64,000 bases of DNA from Turbatrix aceti. Lineage: Eukaryota; Nematoda; Chromadorea; Rhabditida; Panagrolaimidae. The notes beneath the pieces are model-generated. The model saw only the letters and a list, made by a program, of their open reading frames with translations. It was not told the origin of the DNA and did not search any database. Where the stretch lies: NCBI GenBank assembly GCA_963969345.1, contig OZ017767.1, positions 5,360,739 through 5,424,738 on the forward strand, given 5' to 3'. How positions within the stretch are numbered: the stretch's first letter is position 1; every line of letters starts with the position of its first letter. Made by a program: the position numbers and the translations under genes. Of this stretch, positions 1 through 11,128 are shown piece by piece.

Positions 1-2122
1 AAGACAGATGCAAGCCGGAACTTTCATCTCCGTTTGGACGCCTTCCGATGCATCTAAAAAGACAGGCTTCCCTTTTCGGGCAGTTTGCTGTTTTTTTCAG
101 ACACTAATAAGAAGCCCGACATCGTGACCGGAGTTGTGCTCGCCGATGAAGGGACCTGACCGTAAACGACTCTTGAAAGAAGACATGGGGTCAGAATACT
201 GTGTCTCCAGCAGCCGACAAACAAAAGCAAGCGCAGCGCAGCTCTCATCCTCGCTGCCTGCCCTGCCTGCACACATCCGCTGCCAGAGAGCAGTCAGCGG
301 GCCACAACAATCCTTGCTGGGTCGGTCGCATCGCGATCGATGATCGTGTACAACTACTACTACGCGCAGGGGGCGCCTGCCATATCTCCTCGCATCGACG
401 ACGATGACGACGCGAGGAGACTCGAGGTCGTTTGGTGCTTGGTGCTGCTGCGCCAGGCAGAAACCCCGGCCAGCACGCGGACGCAAAAAGGGGCGAGGAG
501 GGGGAAAAGAAGGACGCGTTGCCGCCGCCACCGCCACCGCCGCGCCTGCCGCCATCGTGACAGGAGGGAGGAAAGGGGAAGAAAATTGCGAAGGCTTTGG
601 CCGCTGTCACGAAAGAGCATCTCGACGACTCTGCCGTGCCGTTGTTGGTTGTGGTTGCCCAGCGGGCAGAATTGCAGCTGGGCCGGTGCCTGGGAGACAG
701 ACACTGCACTTCTCTATTCTCCACGAACCACGAAAGCCGACACAAAGGCGATTTCGCTTTCTTCGCTCTCTTTTTGGTCCAACGAGTGTTTCGGCACGGA
801 AGAGGACGAGGCTGGTTGCTTCAGACGACGCAAGTGCCAATCACATGCATTTGAAGACGTGGCAGAGGCAGGCAAGGTCGTTGTGGCGGACTCCGTCAGT
901 CGGTAAAGGTCATGCACGCGTTTGCGTTTCGGACACGACTCACGAGTCACAGCCGTTGTCATGAGCGCTTTTACTGCTCCGGGTGCTTTGTTATGTCTTG
1001 GAGGTGGTTTGAAGGGATGTCGGGGTGACGCACTCGTTGGTGGCCGTCTGGCGACGATGTTGGTTGTTGTTTTTTTTTTTCGATGGGGCCGCGGACGATG
1101 GACGACGGACCCGGTCAAAGTGATTGCCATCGCCTATCGCGTAATTGCCCAGCCTTGGTCGCGTCTTGCAATATCATACAGAAAGCACTGGAAGGGGGAA
1201 GCAAGAAGAAACGTCACCACCTGGCCGCTGACTGAGATAACAAACGAGAAACTACGCAGTCAGTTGTCGCAGTCTGTCTTGAGTGGTGTGAAGAGCCTAA
1301 AGCCTTCCTCCACAGCGCACTGGATGGATGGATGGATGGATGGATGACGAAGCAACAGCCACCACCACCACCGACCCACCGAGAAAGACAACAGCAGCGC
1401 CCCCGAGTAACAGGCTCGAAGACGTTGCGACGACATTTGGGGTACAGAACAAGATGCGAGGCGCTGTGCAAAGACAAGACAACGCGGCGGGTAAAGCCTC
1501 GCGGGATGGGTCCATTTGATTTGGCGGCTGGCTGCGACAGAAGACGACCCGGCTAATCACTGCCGCCGCCGCCGACGCACACCCGCTCGCGATTTCAGCA
1601 AGCCGCCACCGACAAATTCGCAATATCAACGCAACACGCCGATTTTCAAAAGAGCGTGCAGGCGACATTTTGGACAGGGGCTCTCGGAGCGCGGCAACGG
1701 GAACGAAAACGAGAACGAGAACGAGGCCATTTCTGCCTGAAACCCAAGAAGCGAGTGACGCTATGTGGCGAAGCGGTCGTCACGGCACCCCAAAAGAGGA
1801 AGGGAGGCAAAAACAGAAAAGCGTTTGCATGCCAGCCGCCGGCCGAGATGCCATCGATGGACGCAGTGAGGCACAGCGCCACCGCCACCGCCGCCGCCAC
1901 CGCCGCCGGGCCACCACCACGCGTCTCAGGCTTCGCTTCGCGCCCCTATGTACCACGCCCAGGGAGTGGAATGGCCTTCGACATCGATGCCACCTGGATT
2001 TTCCGTGTACCTGGCGGTCCATGCCACGAAATAATGTCAGCACGGAAGGAAAAACCGGGCCAACGAGGAACTCTTGCGCCAACCAATAAATCCTTCCTAG
2101 GCGAGGCAAAAATTCAAAAATA
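1..2122. other. Gene-poor GC-rich stretch
   Basis: No recognisable gene. Open frames overlap on both strands in most of this stretch, which is what high GC content produces, and none of the translations shows a domain, signal peptide or splice-bounded exon. It holds short low-complexity tracts: a GGAT tetranucleotide run at about 1321-1347, an ACGAGA-type hexamer run at about 1695-1724, a CCGCCA/CCGCCG run at about 1876-1916 and a T-run near 1069-1080. It could be the upstream region of a gene beyond the left edge or plain intergenic DNA. Confidence 0.6.
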
Positions 2123-2128
2123 TTTATT
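2123..2128 (-). terminator. poly(A) signal of ground-like gene
   Basis: AATAAA on the minus strand, about 45 bases after the stop codon of the ground-like gene. The spacing fits the 3' end of that transcript. Confidence 0.6.
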
Positions 2129-2172
2129 ACACTTGATCGTACGGAGGAAACAATTTGGCAGCATTGCACTTG

Positions 2173-2948
2173 TTAGACGCTCTGGCGGAAGGCGATGCAC
2201 GTGACTTCGCCCTTGGCCGCCTCGCAGAAGAGGTTCGACGAGTAGACGTAGCTGAAATGTCCGCGTGAGCAGATGACGTCGATGGGACCGCCGAATTCCT
2301 TCTCCGCGGCCGCGTTGACTGCGTGCTTCGACTTTGTGCTGCTCTCCGAGATATTCTGAAAGTAAACAAATGTAAACAAAGATCGACTCCAGCGCGTTCT
2401 CTTTTCCGTGAACTTACGTTGATAATAATCTGTTTAAGGGCAACATTATTGCACTTGATATTCGAGTTGTCGTTGGCATCTGCGGAAGTCTTCGGGGCGA
2501 CCGTGGTGGTAGCATCCACACCGGAAGCCGGGTTCTGAGGAGCAAAACGAGCTGTTTTAGAATTCCGCGCGCGTTCCAGGGCAGCGGCAACGCTGGAATC
2601 CTCTTCGCCGAGGGTTTCGATGAGCGCGAGGTGATCTTCGTTGTGCGACGTCACCGGGCTATCCAGACTGAAGCCCGCAAGCTGGGCGCGGAGTTCAAGT
2701 TCGTCGGCTGGACCAACTTGACCCCGGACGACCGTCGGCTCGAAGTTCTTGGTGCCGCGAGCCTTGCAGCCGCCTCCACAGGGCGCAGGTGGGGGTGGCG
2801 GGCAGGGAGCCGGGGCCGGCGGAGGGCACGGTGGAGGCGGCTGGCATCCACAGCCACCACCGCCACCGCCGAAGAAGAGGCCGGCGACAGGGCCGGGAGC
2901 TACAAACGCGAGCAAGATCGCGGAAAGCACGACTGCTTGAAACAACAT
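2173..2948 (-). CDS. Secreted ground-like domain protein
   Basis: Two-exon gene of 237 aa. Exon 1 is 2948-2418 and exon 2 is 2355-2173, with a GTAAGT-type donor and a TTTCAG acceptor, phase 0. The N-terminus is a signal peptide (residues 1-23, MLFQAVVLSAILLAF...). It is followed by a Gly/Cys/Pro-rich low-complexity stretch (about 25-62). The C-terminal 75 residues form a ground-like domain: CNN-x-x-LKQII, then NISESS, a helical segment, VICSRGHFSYV, and the terminal Cys pair in LFCEAAKGEVTC. In nematodes ground-like proteins are secreted, cuticle or hedgehog-related (grl) factors expressed in epidermis; receptors are unknown. The domain is complete and the layout (signal, low complexity, C-terminal Grl) is typical. 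This gene is also the best single marker that the window is nematode. Function beyond extracellular is inference. Confidence 0.88.
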
Positions 2949-4146
2949 GTCTGAGATGTCCGTGAACGCTCAAACTGCCTTCTTCTCCGCAGAAGATAGA
3001 CTAGGATATCGGGGAGGGGGCGGAGACGGCTGCCAAACAAACTCCGTGCGGTCAGTCGCACGTGTTAGACGAAGCCGGCCGCCGAAGGCCAATAAAAGTC
3101 GTTTTGGCTAATCAAAGGTTGCGAATGGACATCCAACCTGTCCCCTATAACTGGACAACTTTTTTTGTTGGTTGTTTTTTTCGTCTCAGCGGTCTGGAAA
3201 AGGCTTTGACGCGCGAATTGGTCCGCGCAATTTTTTCTGTAGCAAATCTCAGAAAGGAGAGAAAAGAAATTGACGGACGGAAGGGTCAGCTGCCCCGGGC
3301 ACTGCCGTTTCAGGTCAGCCGACGTTCGTTCGCGCAACCTGATCAGGCTGTCGTCCGCCATTAGTGAAAACGGACGACGACTGCCCCGTAAAAAGAAAAG
3401 AAGCGTTGACGCAACTGACGCAACCACAACAGACGATTCATGTCAGGGAAGGCTGCGGTCAGGCGCCCAATTTGCGGTCTGCTGAGCTTGCTTTTCATTA
3501 TTCGTTTGGCCGACGACCGCAATCAAGGCATACCTGTTTGTTAAGCTGTCAATTACACCAGTTCGGCCAAAAAAGCATAGCCAGACCTTATCAAACGTTT
3601 TTTGAACATTCCTGGTCTGAACGTGTTTTTTAACAATCATCTTGTCACCGGTTAATGTGAAGCCGACCAGATTCGCGATGTACGATCGCATTCAACGCTG
3701 ACATAAGAAAGTCATAAACTTATCTGCGAACCACCACCATAAATGAATCTAATCTTCTCAGTCCGGATAGGAAGACTGGAACATTTTGCCGCGTCAGCAA
3801 TTTTGTAATCCAGCGTGTATGTAGTTCCAAACAAACAAGATTTCACTCACTCACTCATGTCAGATCGACTTTGAAGAAGATCGCGACCAAAAAAATACTT
3901 CTAAAAACAACAAATTCACTGCTGGCAAGCGTTTATTTTAATTTCAAAAAAATCTATCTGCACGTTAAGCAAATCGATGAAATGGATTCATTCTGAAGGA
4001 TGTGGCTGGCCAGGAAACGCTTCATCTTGCGCCATCCCGTGATGCCACAGAGCACGGCGTTTGCGTGCGTGCACCCGTATTCAACGTGAACAACAACACC
4101 GGAAAAAGTTGAAAGCAAGACTGATTGTGAGTTCGGAAGATATTTG
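2949..4146. other. Intergenic, nothing recognised
   Basis: No supported gene. It contains the probable promoter of the minus-strand ground-like gene on its left side and the 3' flank of the glycosyltransferase gene on its right. Short frames here have no domain or splice support. Confidence 0.5.
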
Positions 4147-5827
4147 CTAGGCTGCGAAGCGGGGACAGATACCGGTCATTTCTGGGTAGGTTGCGTTCAA
4201 TTTGGCTTGGAAGTCTTTGACCATCTGAAAACAACAGTATTAGACCAAAATTAGTCAAACGCAAGCGAAAATAAACTCTGGTTCAAAACTAACTTTTTTG
4301 TAGCCTTTTTTGAAGGATATGGCCTTCAAGCTCCCATCCTTGGCAGAGTCAGCGCGTTTGATACCACGGTGCACGGTAAAAAGGTCATTGACGACGGCAA
4401 AGCGGAAGCCCTGGAAGCAGAGCAGTGTGGCAACGTGCGTGTTTGACCGGAGGCGGAAAGGGAAGCGGTCGTCGTGCCACGGCACTCTGTCGTCACCGAC
4501 AAACTGCGGCTCCCACTCGGCGTTGGTATAGTTAAGTGTGCGGAACACGGACGTCTCATTGAAGTTTTCTGGAGTCGCGAGCCAAGCATTGAGGCCGGCG
4601 ATGTTGTGCCCGATGCCGTAGAACAGGGAGTGGAAGGGCACGGCAGACTTGTCTGCGAGCATTGCCGCGAGCTCTGCTTTGTTGCCCGGCAGCGAGGCGT
4701 TCTTGGCTATCTCGAAGCGACGGTGGACGAACACAACCTGGCGATGCTCTTCGATGAGCACTCGATTTCCGAGCCGAAGCATCCGGGGCTCAAAGTCGGC
4801 GGAGAAAATCTGCTCAATGTCTCCGCTGATAAAAAGCTCGGTGCCCATGCCGAATCGGGCAATGTTGCGGGCGGGGTTGATGGGGTACAGCTCGGAAGGG
4901 GGGTTGAAGTCCGCTAGGTCTGCAACATCCGGCACAAAATCGAAATGACCAAGTTGCAGCTCGGGACAGACTTTCTTCTTCACCGGCCAGTCGAAAAAAA
5001 AGTGTAGCGAGATCTTCCCGCTTTCCCTGAAGTCGACGAGGCTGTTCACGTACGAGAATATGCTCTGCAGCTCCAGCTGCAGCCCCTCAGTCGCATTTCG
5101 AGGGGCAGGAATGTAGATGGCAACCGATATGCCCCCGTCCCAGAGGGCGACGTGGTCGGCGAGGTACGCGAGATACTGCGGAGTCGCGTGGAGCACGAGC
5201 GTGACGTGATCTCCGGCGTAGAACTCGTCTGAGGCCTTCCAGTAGTGGTAGACGACGCAGTGCGAGGATTTGTAGGGCTCGGAAGTCAGGATTCTGCGTG
5301 TCTGCAAATATGCATAGCCTTCAGAATCCCAGAAATCAGACAGGAGACCGTAAAACAACAATTAAGATCATGATACGGATTGGATGATCGTTTGCGTTTG
5401 TTCGCGAAAAGATTTTTTTTAAATTTATTTGTTCGCTAACGTTTTTCTACTTGCGCAGTTGACAAAAAAAGCTATTCAATGTTTGTTCGTGTTTGTTCGC
5501 AAACACGGTCAAAAATGTTCGCGTTCGTTCAATTCGTTGAAAATAAATTTTAAATTAAATTTTTTTTTTTAGGAAATCAAAAATAATTTTTTTTAAGAAA
5601 TCACAAACCGCGGCTGTTTCAAAAGAACGTAATATACATACCTGCAAGGGAGGTTTCGGTCGGATCCATGGCTGAGGGTCGTTTGGGAGACTGATATTCA
5701 TCGTCGACATTGCCGACGACGCGTAGAAGCAGGCGACAAGCAGGGCAGACGCGGCCATGAACAGGATCGACTGAACGATGATCCTGGCATGGCGACGAAT
5801 CATGCCTGCAATCCACACCTCTGTCAT
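4147..5827 (-). CDS. GT49-like type II glycosyltransferase
   Basis: Three exons (5827-5642, 5301-4294, 4224-4147), all phase 0, giving 423 aa. An N-terminal cytoplasmic tail with basic residues (MIRRHAR) precedes one membrane anchor at about 17-36, so it is a type II Golgi protein. The body matches family GT49 (B4GAT1 and the second LARGE domain): YPINPARNIARFG followed by the sugar-nucleotide loop ELFISGDIEQIF, which occupies the DxD position, then EWEPQFVG with DRVPWHDDRF, and CFQGFRFAVVNDLFTVHRG near the C-terminus. The usual DxD metal motif reads S-G-D-I-E here, so metal binding may be altered. The last small exon adds the family tail ending CPRFAA. GT49 enzymes add glucuronic acid or N-acetyl sugars to glycans; the acceptor in this organism cannot be read from sequence. 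Confidence 0.8.
5372..5560. repeat. GTTCG-rich dispersed repeat in intron 1
   Basis: AT-rich DNA studded with TGTTCG, GTTCGC and their complements, located in intron 1 of the GT49 gene. The left edge reads GGATGATCGTTTGCG and resembles the inner end of the MITE at 55704-55826; a third similar block lies at about 59390-59640. The three look like diverged members of one inverted-repeat family, but the ends of this copy are not clear. Confidence 0.4.
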
Positions 5828-5986
5828 AAAAAAATAATGAAATTAGAATCTGTATCGAAAAAAAGACGTGGTGCTCAACGAAATCGGGGGGGGGGGGTCC
5901 GAAAACAAAACAACGATGTAGGATTTTGCATGCTTTATATACACGATTCATGAGAAATTAAAAAAAACGTTTTGTATTGTTTGCTG

Positions 5987-6319
5987 ACAGGGTGGCGAAG
6001 AGGGGATTCCCATGGGAAATATCCCGGGAATTATCCCGGGATTCCCATCTATCACGGGATAATTCCCCACGGAATTTTGAAAATGCGCGATCCCGCCTAA
6101 AATATCACCGTTATTTTACGCAGGAGCGTGCTTTTTTCTTTCAAATTAGGTAAATGATTTTATTTTCATTGTTAATTTTATTGCATTAATAAAATAAGTG
6201 TGTTTTGGATATCTTTTTTGTATAAACAAAACGTACCAAAAAATACCCCGGGGACTCCCATGGGACTCCCATGGGATAATTCCCTTATTTCTAATTCCAA
6301 TGGGAGTTTCGCCACCCTG
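5987..6319. mobile_element. hAT-like MITE
   Basis: Terminal inverted repeats CAGGGTGGCGAA (5988-5999) and TTCGCCACCCTG (6308-6319), 12 of 12 bases. The octamer GTTTGCTG flanks it on both sides (5979-5986 and 6320-6327), with one extra A next to the left end. TIRs starting CAGGG-TGGC and an 8-bp target duplication are typical of hAT transposons. The interior is non-coding and contains further nested palindromes around CCCATGGG and CCCGGG. Upstream of the GT49 gene. Confidence 0.75.
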
Positions 6320-7603
6320 GTTTGCTGTACGTGAATGCCCTTTTTGTAAAAACTAAGGTGTGACATTCAGATCAGCGTTAATACGCACGCAACGCAGATT
6401 CGATTTTTGACTCGAATAAAACTTCTGTTTTGGAAACTCTCGCGGGAACGTATTGAAATAGTATTATAGTACGCTCGATGAATGCAACATATTGGCAAAA
6501 ACAAACAGAAAATATGGTTTTGCAGATCGTAAATTCCGGAGAAAACCTTAGAAGCAGCACGATAAATCGTATTCATGTACAAAAAATTGAACAGCGAGCG
6601 TGTTGTGACGGAGCAATTAGTAAATCAGAAAAAACATGACTAATTAGGTGAGACTCGGCGATTGGTATGCTTCTGATTGAATTTTTATATCCGACAAAGT
6701 TGAAGCAATGTGAAAAATAACGTGTTTCGATGAATCAATCGTAAATGAAAGTGGGGGCAAGTTCGAAGGCACTGGAGGGGCGCGTGATCGATAAGGGTAC
6801 CTCCGGGATAGCCTACTAGGCCCATGCGTGGCCAAGGAAGGAAAGAGTCCTTAACAGTGAACAGGGAACAGTGAAACTGGTTTCGCTTAGTTGCCAGACA
6901 GCGATGACGATACCCCTGCTCCCAGGAGATCGACAATCGCCGCAATTCGTGACCTACCAGCGCAAAAGGTAGACATGCACGTTTATTCGGTAGGTAGACA
7001 ATCAATGACTTTCAAATCTCGGCTTTATTGTCGCCGTGACATTTTTACGCGCGGTAGGGAAAATCGAGATCGCCTGGAATGCATGCACTGCGCCTTGAAG
7101 GCGCTCGGGATTGATGGGGTCAGGTAGGGATAACTGGGATCCGTGCAAGCATGGACTTGGCTCCCAGGAGACAATTATGGCAGTCACACACGAACCTGGG
7201 CCCGGACGAGTACACCTAGCGCAAAAACTGAAATTCTTAACAGGGTCGCAATGATGCGCGGGCAACCAACCCACACCGGTTTACATATTCACCAGACGAC
7301 GGGGTCGCAGTCAGTGCAGTCTGCGCGGGCTGATTGATTGCGAAGAGTCAAGTCAAGTCCTTCTTTGTCTCCCAAGATCACCCTCCAGTCCGTGGCACGC
7401 GCTGCACTTGAAAGCGCGTGTTTCAAATTTCAAGATTCCAACTTGACAAATTCTTCCTCAGTTTTTTTCAAGGACCGGGCCGGCGTGAAACAAAATCGAG
7501 CGTTTTTTCTTTTGCGAAAAACGTAGAAAGGCCGATTTTCTGTCTGTAAAAATGCCAGACTTCGCCAGCTGTTTCCTTCGTGTAAACAACCGTAGATGGG
7601 CTG
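6320..7603. other. Intergenic, nothing recognised
   Basis: No supported gene. Several short frames exist on both strands but none has a domain, a signal peptide or plausible splice sites. The right edge is the insertion site of the LTR retrotransposon. Confidence 0.5.
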
Positions 7604-8012
7604 TGCTACCGAGGCTTCTCGCCGCAGTCTTGAAACCTTCCGCCGTAGTCGCTCCGAATCGTGATGTAGCTTTATTCCTTGTTCGTAGCACAAATACAGA
7701 AGCCCAACTGAGCCTCGCCGAATCACGTAGATCTCGGCACAACACGAGTTTTAGTAAAATCAACAACAACACAGAGGGAGAGAGAGAGCTCGTCGTGGCC
7801 AACCAGTCACGCACGAGCAGGGAGATAAGACTGACTCACATCAGTCGCCACGACGGGACCAGCGCGCTTCCTTTCGCCGGGGTTCCTCTGAAGGCACGTA
7901 GCGTAGTCGATGATCAGTGCGGGGTTCTTTCTGTGTCGTCGGTTCGGGCGTCGGGGATGGCGCACGCACTCGCGGGTGCTTGGCCGGCGGGACGCCAAGC
8001 GCCCCGTCGGCA
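7604..8012 (-). repeat. 3' LTR of the retrotransposon
   Basis: 409 bp, TG...CA ends, identical to 11129-11537. In element orientation it carries AATAAA (7669-7674) near its end, a likely polyadenylation signal. The gag-protease-integrase ORF runs 172 bases into it. Confidence 0.93.
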
Positions 8013-11011
8013 CTCCCCTTCCCAGCTGACCGAAGCTGCCAAATGGCGCAGTATTCCTCACTCAGGCCGGTCAGCTTCTTGAGAGCGAGCGTGACGAATT
8101 CCATCGTCTCCGTGAGCTCCTTGATCGCCGGACCATAAAAACGACGACTCATTCGCAGGTTTTCTTGAGTTTCCGCAATCTGTTGAACCGTGCCCTTGAG
8201 GAGGTAGTCCACGTCGTCGGACAGCTTGATCTGCTCCTTCTTGATCTCGGCCTGCTCCCGCTTCAGCTCCTCGGTGGACATTGAAACCAGGCGGTCGGGG
8301 ATTGGTACCTTGGGAAAGACCTTGACCACGACACTCTTTGGCTGAGGACGGGACCGCTGGCGCTCGTCCGAGGAGTCAGAGTCAGGATGCAACGATGCGG
8401 GGGCCGACCGATCTGGGGGAGTCGTCTTCGGCTGAACTCGAATGATCACGCTTTTGGGCTGGGGCCTGACTCGCCGATGGTTGTCCGTGGAGTCGTCGCC
8501 CGGTGACAGCGATACCCGCAGATTCTGCAGCATGTTAACCGATCCTGAAACCCACGGTTCCTTCATTTTTTTATCCGCCAATTCCTCTTCGGCCCCTTTG
8601 AGCTGGTCCCGGTGCCGCACATGCATGTCTCCTCCTGCTTGCACCCGGTACATGACTTGGCCAACTGGCTCAAGTACCCGACCCCTCTCCCAGAATTCCT
8701 TTCCAGGCTTGAACATCTTGACCCAAACCAACTGGTTTGGCTGAAAGTGTCGATCCCTCGCCACCGCATTGATCGTGAAGATAGTGCGCAGCTCCCTTCC
8801 ATACACTTTCTTGGCCGGCGTTTCGTCGTCGTCCTTGAGCTTAGTGGTGCGATGGAGATATAGCGTGGTCATGACCGCCTCATCCAGCGAGTCCCCCGCA
8901 TTCATTCTCTTCGTGACGCCCTCCTTGAAAGTCCTCACTGCTCGTTCTGCTACTCCATTTGAGCTTGGATGATATGGCGCCGATTTGAGGTGTTTGATTC
9001 CCCGGATCTCACAAAACGTCTCGAACTCTCGGCTGACAAATCCTGTTCCGTTATCCGACACCAACGTGTTGGGGAGGCCATGGCGGCTGATGATTTCTCT
9101 CAAAGCCGCAATCGTTTCCTTCGTCGACGTGGACCGTGTTTTGACTACCTCAATCCAATTGGACCAAGCGTCCACCAGGATCAGCCACATGGATTTGTGG
9201 AACGGGCCAGCGAAGTCGATATGAACCCTCTCAAAAAATGATTCGGGTTTCTTCCACGGGTGGAGTTGAACTGTCGGGTTTGCACGGTTTCGGTTGCAGG
9301 CCTCGCATCCCTTTGCGATCTTTTCGATATCCGTTGCCAGACCCGGGTACCAAAATTGATCCCGCGCCAACATGTGCATCTGATCCCGTCCAACATGGGC
9401 TTGATGTAGCAGGCAACGCGCCTCGCTCCTCAGCGCTTCTGGGATGATGAGCCGGTTATCCATCCATAAACACAGTCCATCGCTCCATATTTTTCCTTTT
9501 TCTTGTTGATATGGTTTCACCAAGTCGGGGATCATTTTGCTGTCAGGCCAACTGGTCTGCGTGTAGTGGAGTACGGCTTTGAGGGATTCGTCCATTTGTG
9601 TTTCCGCCGCCACCCGCTTCAAGTCGAACGGTGATCGTACCTGACAGTCGCTCACTTCATCGATGATCTTTGCCAGTTGCTGTCCACCCCGGATCGCATT
9701 CACCCATTGCACCTTGGATCCACTCGTCGGCTTGCCGATACTGAACTGCTCCATCAGATCCCTGCCGAGTAGGTTGCAGCTTCCGGTCCTGGCCACCACC
9801 ACCTTTGCCATTTCTTTCTTTCCGGCCCAATCGACGTTGACTTTGATTTCTCCAAGGATCCCAATTGGCGATCCTTCAAAGTTCCGGAGCTGCCTTTCCG
9901 ATTTCACCAGTTTGGGGGATCCCATAGCCTCCCAGGTCGTCTTGGTCACAATTGTGCACACTGCTCCGGAGTCATGCATGAATTCAATCCTTCTTCCATT
10001 CATTCTCAGCTGGATCATATAGGGAGGAATTTCCTCGACGGCTCCGATGATTGATAGGATCGCGTTTGTGTTCTGCTTGGGGTCAGCGCGCTTCGTTCGA
10101 CATTCTCTCGCAAAATGACCAATTTCGCCACAATTGTAGCACGCCAGACGTCCATCTTGTCGGCTGTCGCTGGCGTTGCGCGCTGCATTGAACCCTCGGG
10201 GGCCCTTGAATTGCTTCTGTCTGTCCGCCACCCGACACACTGCCGTCGTTCGATCTTCATGATGCGATGTTGGATTTCGTGCTCGGTTCATGACTTCGGT
10301 CTTGGCGTCGTATATTTTCATTAGACGTAGCAGATCATCCGTCGTTTCGATCTCGTTGGACGGAAGCATCAGGAAGTCCCGCAGGTCGTTGTCCGCCATT
10401 CCTCTGACAACTGTCAGGATGATATCTTCTTCTCGGAAGTTCCTCTTGCTTTTGTAGTCGCAATGTCTTGATAACTGGAAAACATCTGCCAGAAACGTGC
10501 TGCGCGATTCTGTGGATCCCTGCCTGCGGTCCAGTAGTGCCATCCGGGTAGCCAGACGGCTCCTGGATTGGCGAAAAACCGCCGCGAGCGTGTCAATCAC
10601 TTTCTGTGCTGATACTTCTTGTAGCTTGGTGGGATATAGTCGACTGATGAGTACGTTCAGGACATCGTCGGACAAGTTTTCGATAATCACTTGCTGTTGT
10701 TCCCTCGCGTCGATGATTCGAAGATTGTGGATGCTGCTTTCGTATCTGTAGATCCACATTTCAAAGTCGCCATCCTTTTCCAGCTTAGGTAGTTTCACCG
10801 TCTTCCGGTTTCTTGGCGTCATCAACCGCTCAATTGAGCCGGTGCTGTGACTTCTTTCGGCCACTGTTGAGTGGCGGGGCGATTCTTCAACGGTCGCTTG
10901 CACGTTGACTTGTCCCGGCGATGCGAACACATCATCGTCATCTGCCGTCGGCTGGCCCGATGTGGTGTCGTTCATGTTCTGTCTGACTTGACTGCGTGTC
11001 TCAACCGGCAT
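7841..11011 (-). CDS. Gag-protease-integrase polyprotein, no RT
   Basis: Single uninterrupted ORF; the first ATG is at 11011 (MPVETRSQ), giving 1,056 aa. Order: gag; a CCHC zinc knuckle CYNCGEIGHFAREC at about residues 290-305; a retropepsin-like protease with active site HDSGA at about 345-350; then, directly, the pre-integrase linker. The integrase has an H-x2-H...CEAC zinc finger at about 535-573 and a DDE core with IDFAG (about 600), SDNGTGF (about 652) and SSNGVAERA (about 687). All integrase catalytic residues are present. No YxDD reverse transcriptase or RNase H motif occurs anywhere; the 600-odd residues normally lying between protease and integrase are missing cleanly, in frame. After integrase comes a 300-residue extension with two copies of RPQPKSV-(I/V) and a predicted coiled coil (MSTEELKREQAEIKKEQ). 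The final codons read through the polypurine tract into the 3' LTR. Confidence 0.92.
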   Translation of the reverse strand: MPVETRSQVRQNMNDTTSGQPTADDDDVFASPGQVNVQATVEESPRHSTVAERSHSTGSIERLMTPRNRKTVKLPKLEKDGDFEMWIYRYESSIHNLRIIDAREQQQVIIENLSDDVLNVLISRLYPTKLQEVSAQKVIDTLAAVFRQSRSRLATRMALLDRRQGSTESRSTFLADVFQLSRHCDYKSKRNFREEDIILTVVRGMADNDLRDFLMLPSNEIETTDDLLRLMKIYDAKTEVMNRARNPTSHHEDRTTAVCRVADRQKQFKGPRGFNAARNASDSRQDGRLACYNCGEIGHFARECRTKRADPKQNTNAILSIIGAVEEIPPYMIQLRMNGRRIEFMHDSGAVCTIVTKTTWEAMGSPKLVKSERQLRNFEGSPIGILGEIKVNVDWAGKKEMAKVVVARTGSCNLLGRDLMEQFSIGKPTSGSKVQWVNAIRGGQQLAKIIDEVSDCQVRSPFDLKRVAAETQMDESLKAVLHYTQTSWPDSKMIPDLVKPYQQEKGKIWSDGLCLWMDNRLIIPEALRSEARCLLHQAHVGRDQMHMLARDQFWYPGLATDIEKIAKGCEACNRNRANPTVQLHPWKKPESFFERVHIDFAGPFHKSMWLILVDAWSNWIEVVKTRSTSTKETIAALREIISRHGLPNTLVSDNGTGFVSREFETFCEIRGIKHLKSAPYHPSSNGVAERAVRTFKEGVTKRMNAGDSLDEAVMTTLYLHRTTKLKDDDETPAKKVYGRELRTIFTINAVARDRHFQPNQLVWVKMFKPGKEFWERGRVLEPVGQVMYRVQAGGDMHVRHRDQLKGAEEELADKKMKEPWVSGSVNMLQNLRVSLSPGDDSTDNHRRVRPQPKSVIIRVQPKTTPPDRSAPASLHPDSDSSDERQRSRPQPKSVVVKVFPKVPIPDRLVSMSTEELKREQAEIKKEQIKLSDDVDYLLKGTVQQIAETQENLRMSRRFYGPAIKELTETMEFVTLALKKLTGLSEEYCAIWQLRSAGKGSADGALGVPPAKHPRVRAPSPTPEPTTQKEPRTDHRLRYVPSEEPRRKEARWSRRGD
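8013..8027 (-). other. Polypurine tract of the retrotransposon
   Basis: On the minus strand AGCTGGGAAGGGGAG ends directly at the first base of the 3' LTR. This is the expected position of the plus-strand primer. It is also translated as part of the polyprotein. Confidence 0.85.
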
Positions 11012-11107
11012 TCCCAATGCGCCGTGCGGCCGTCGCGGTCACGGATGTGTTCCTGTTCTCCCCGAAACAACCAGAAAACAAAACGACCAACCTTCCAATA
11101 ACAGGGC

Positions 11108-11125
11108 GTGGTTCTCTCGTCACCA
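11108..11125 (-). other. Primer-binding site of the retrotransposon
   Basis: On the minus strand TGGTGACGAGAGAACCAC begins three bases after the 5' LTR. TGG pairs with the CCA end of a tRNA, as expected of a primer-binding site. I could not tell which tRNA it matches. Confidence 0.7.
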
Positions 11126-11128
11126 ATT

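Noticed and set aside
97..1100. Long overlapping open frames on both strands
   Set aside because: They overlap in several frames, are arginine/proline/alanine-rich from GC-rich low-complexity DNA, and show no domain or splice context.
7552..8082. Plus-strand frames of 176 and 203 codons in the two LTRs
   Set aside because: They are the antisense of the LTRs and share no protein signature; identity between them only reflects LTR identity.
7841..11011. Search for YxDD reverse transcriptase in the retrotransposon ORF
   Set aside because: DD pairs occur (LSDDVLNV, LSDDVDYL, KDDDET) but none lies in an RT context; RT is truly absent from this ORF.
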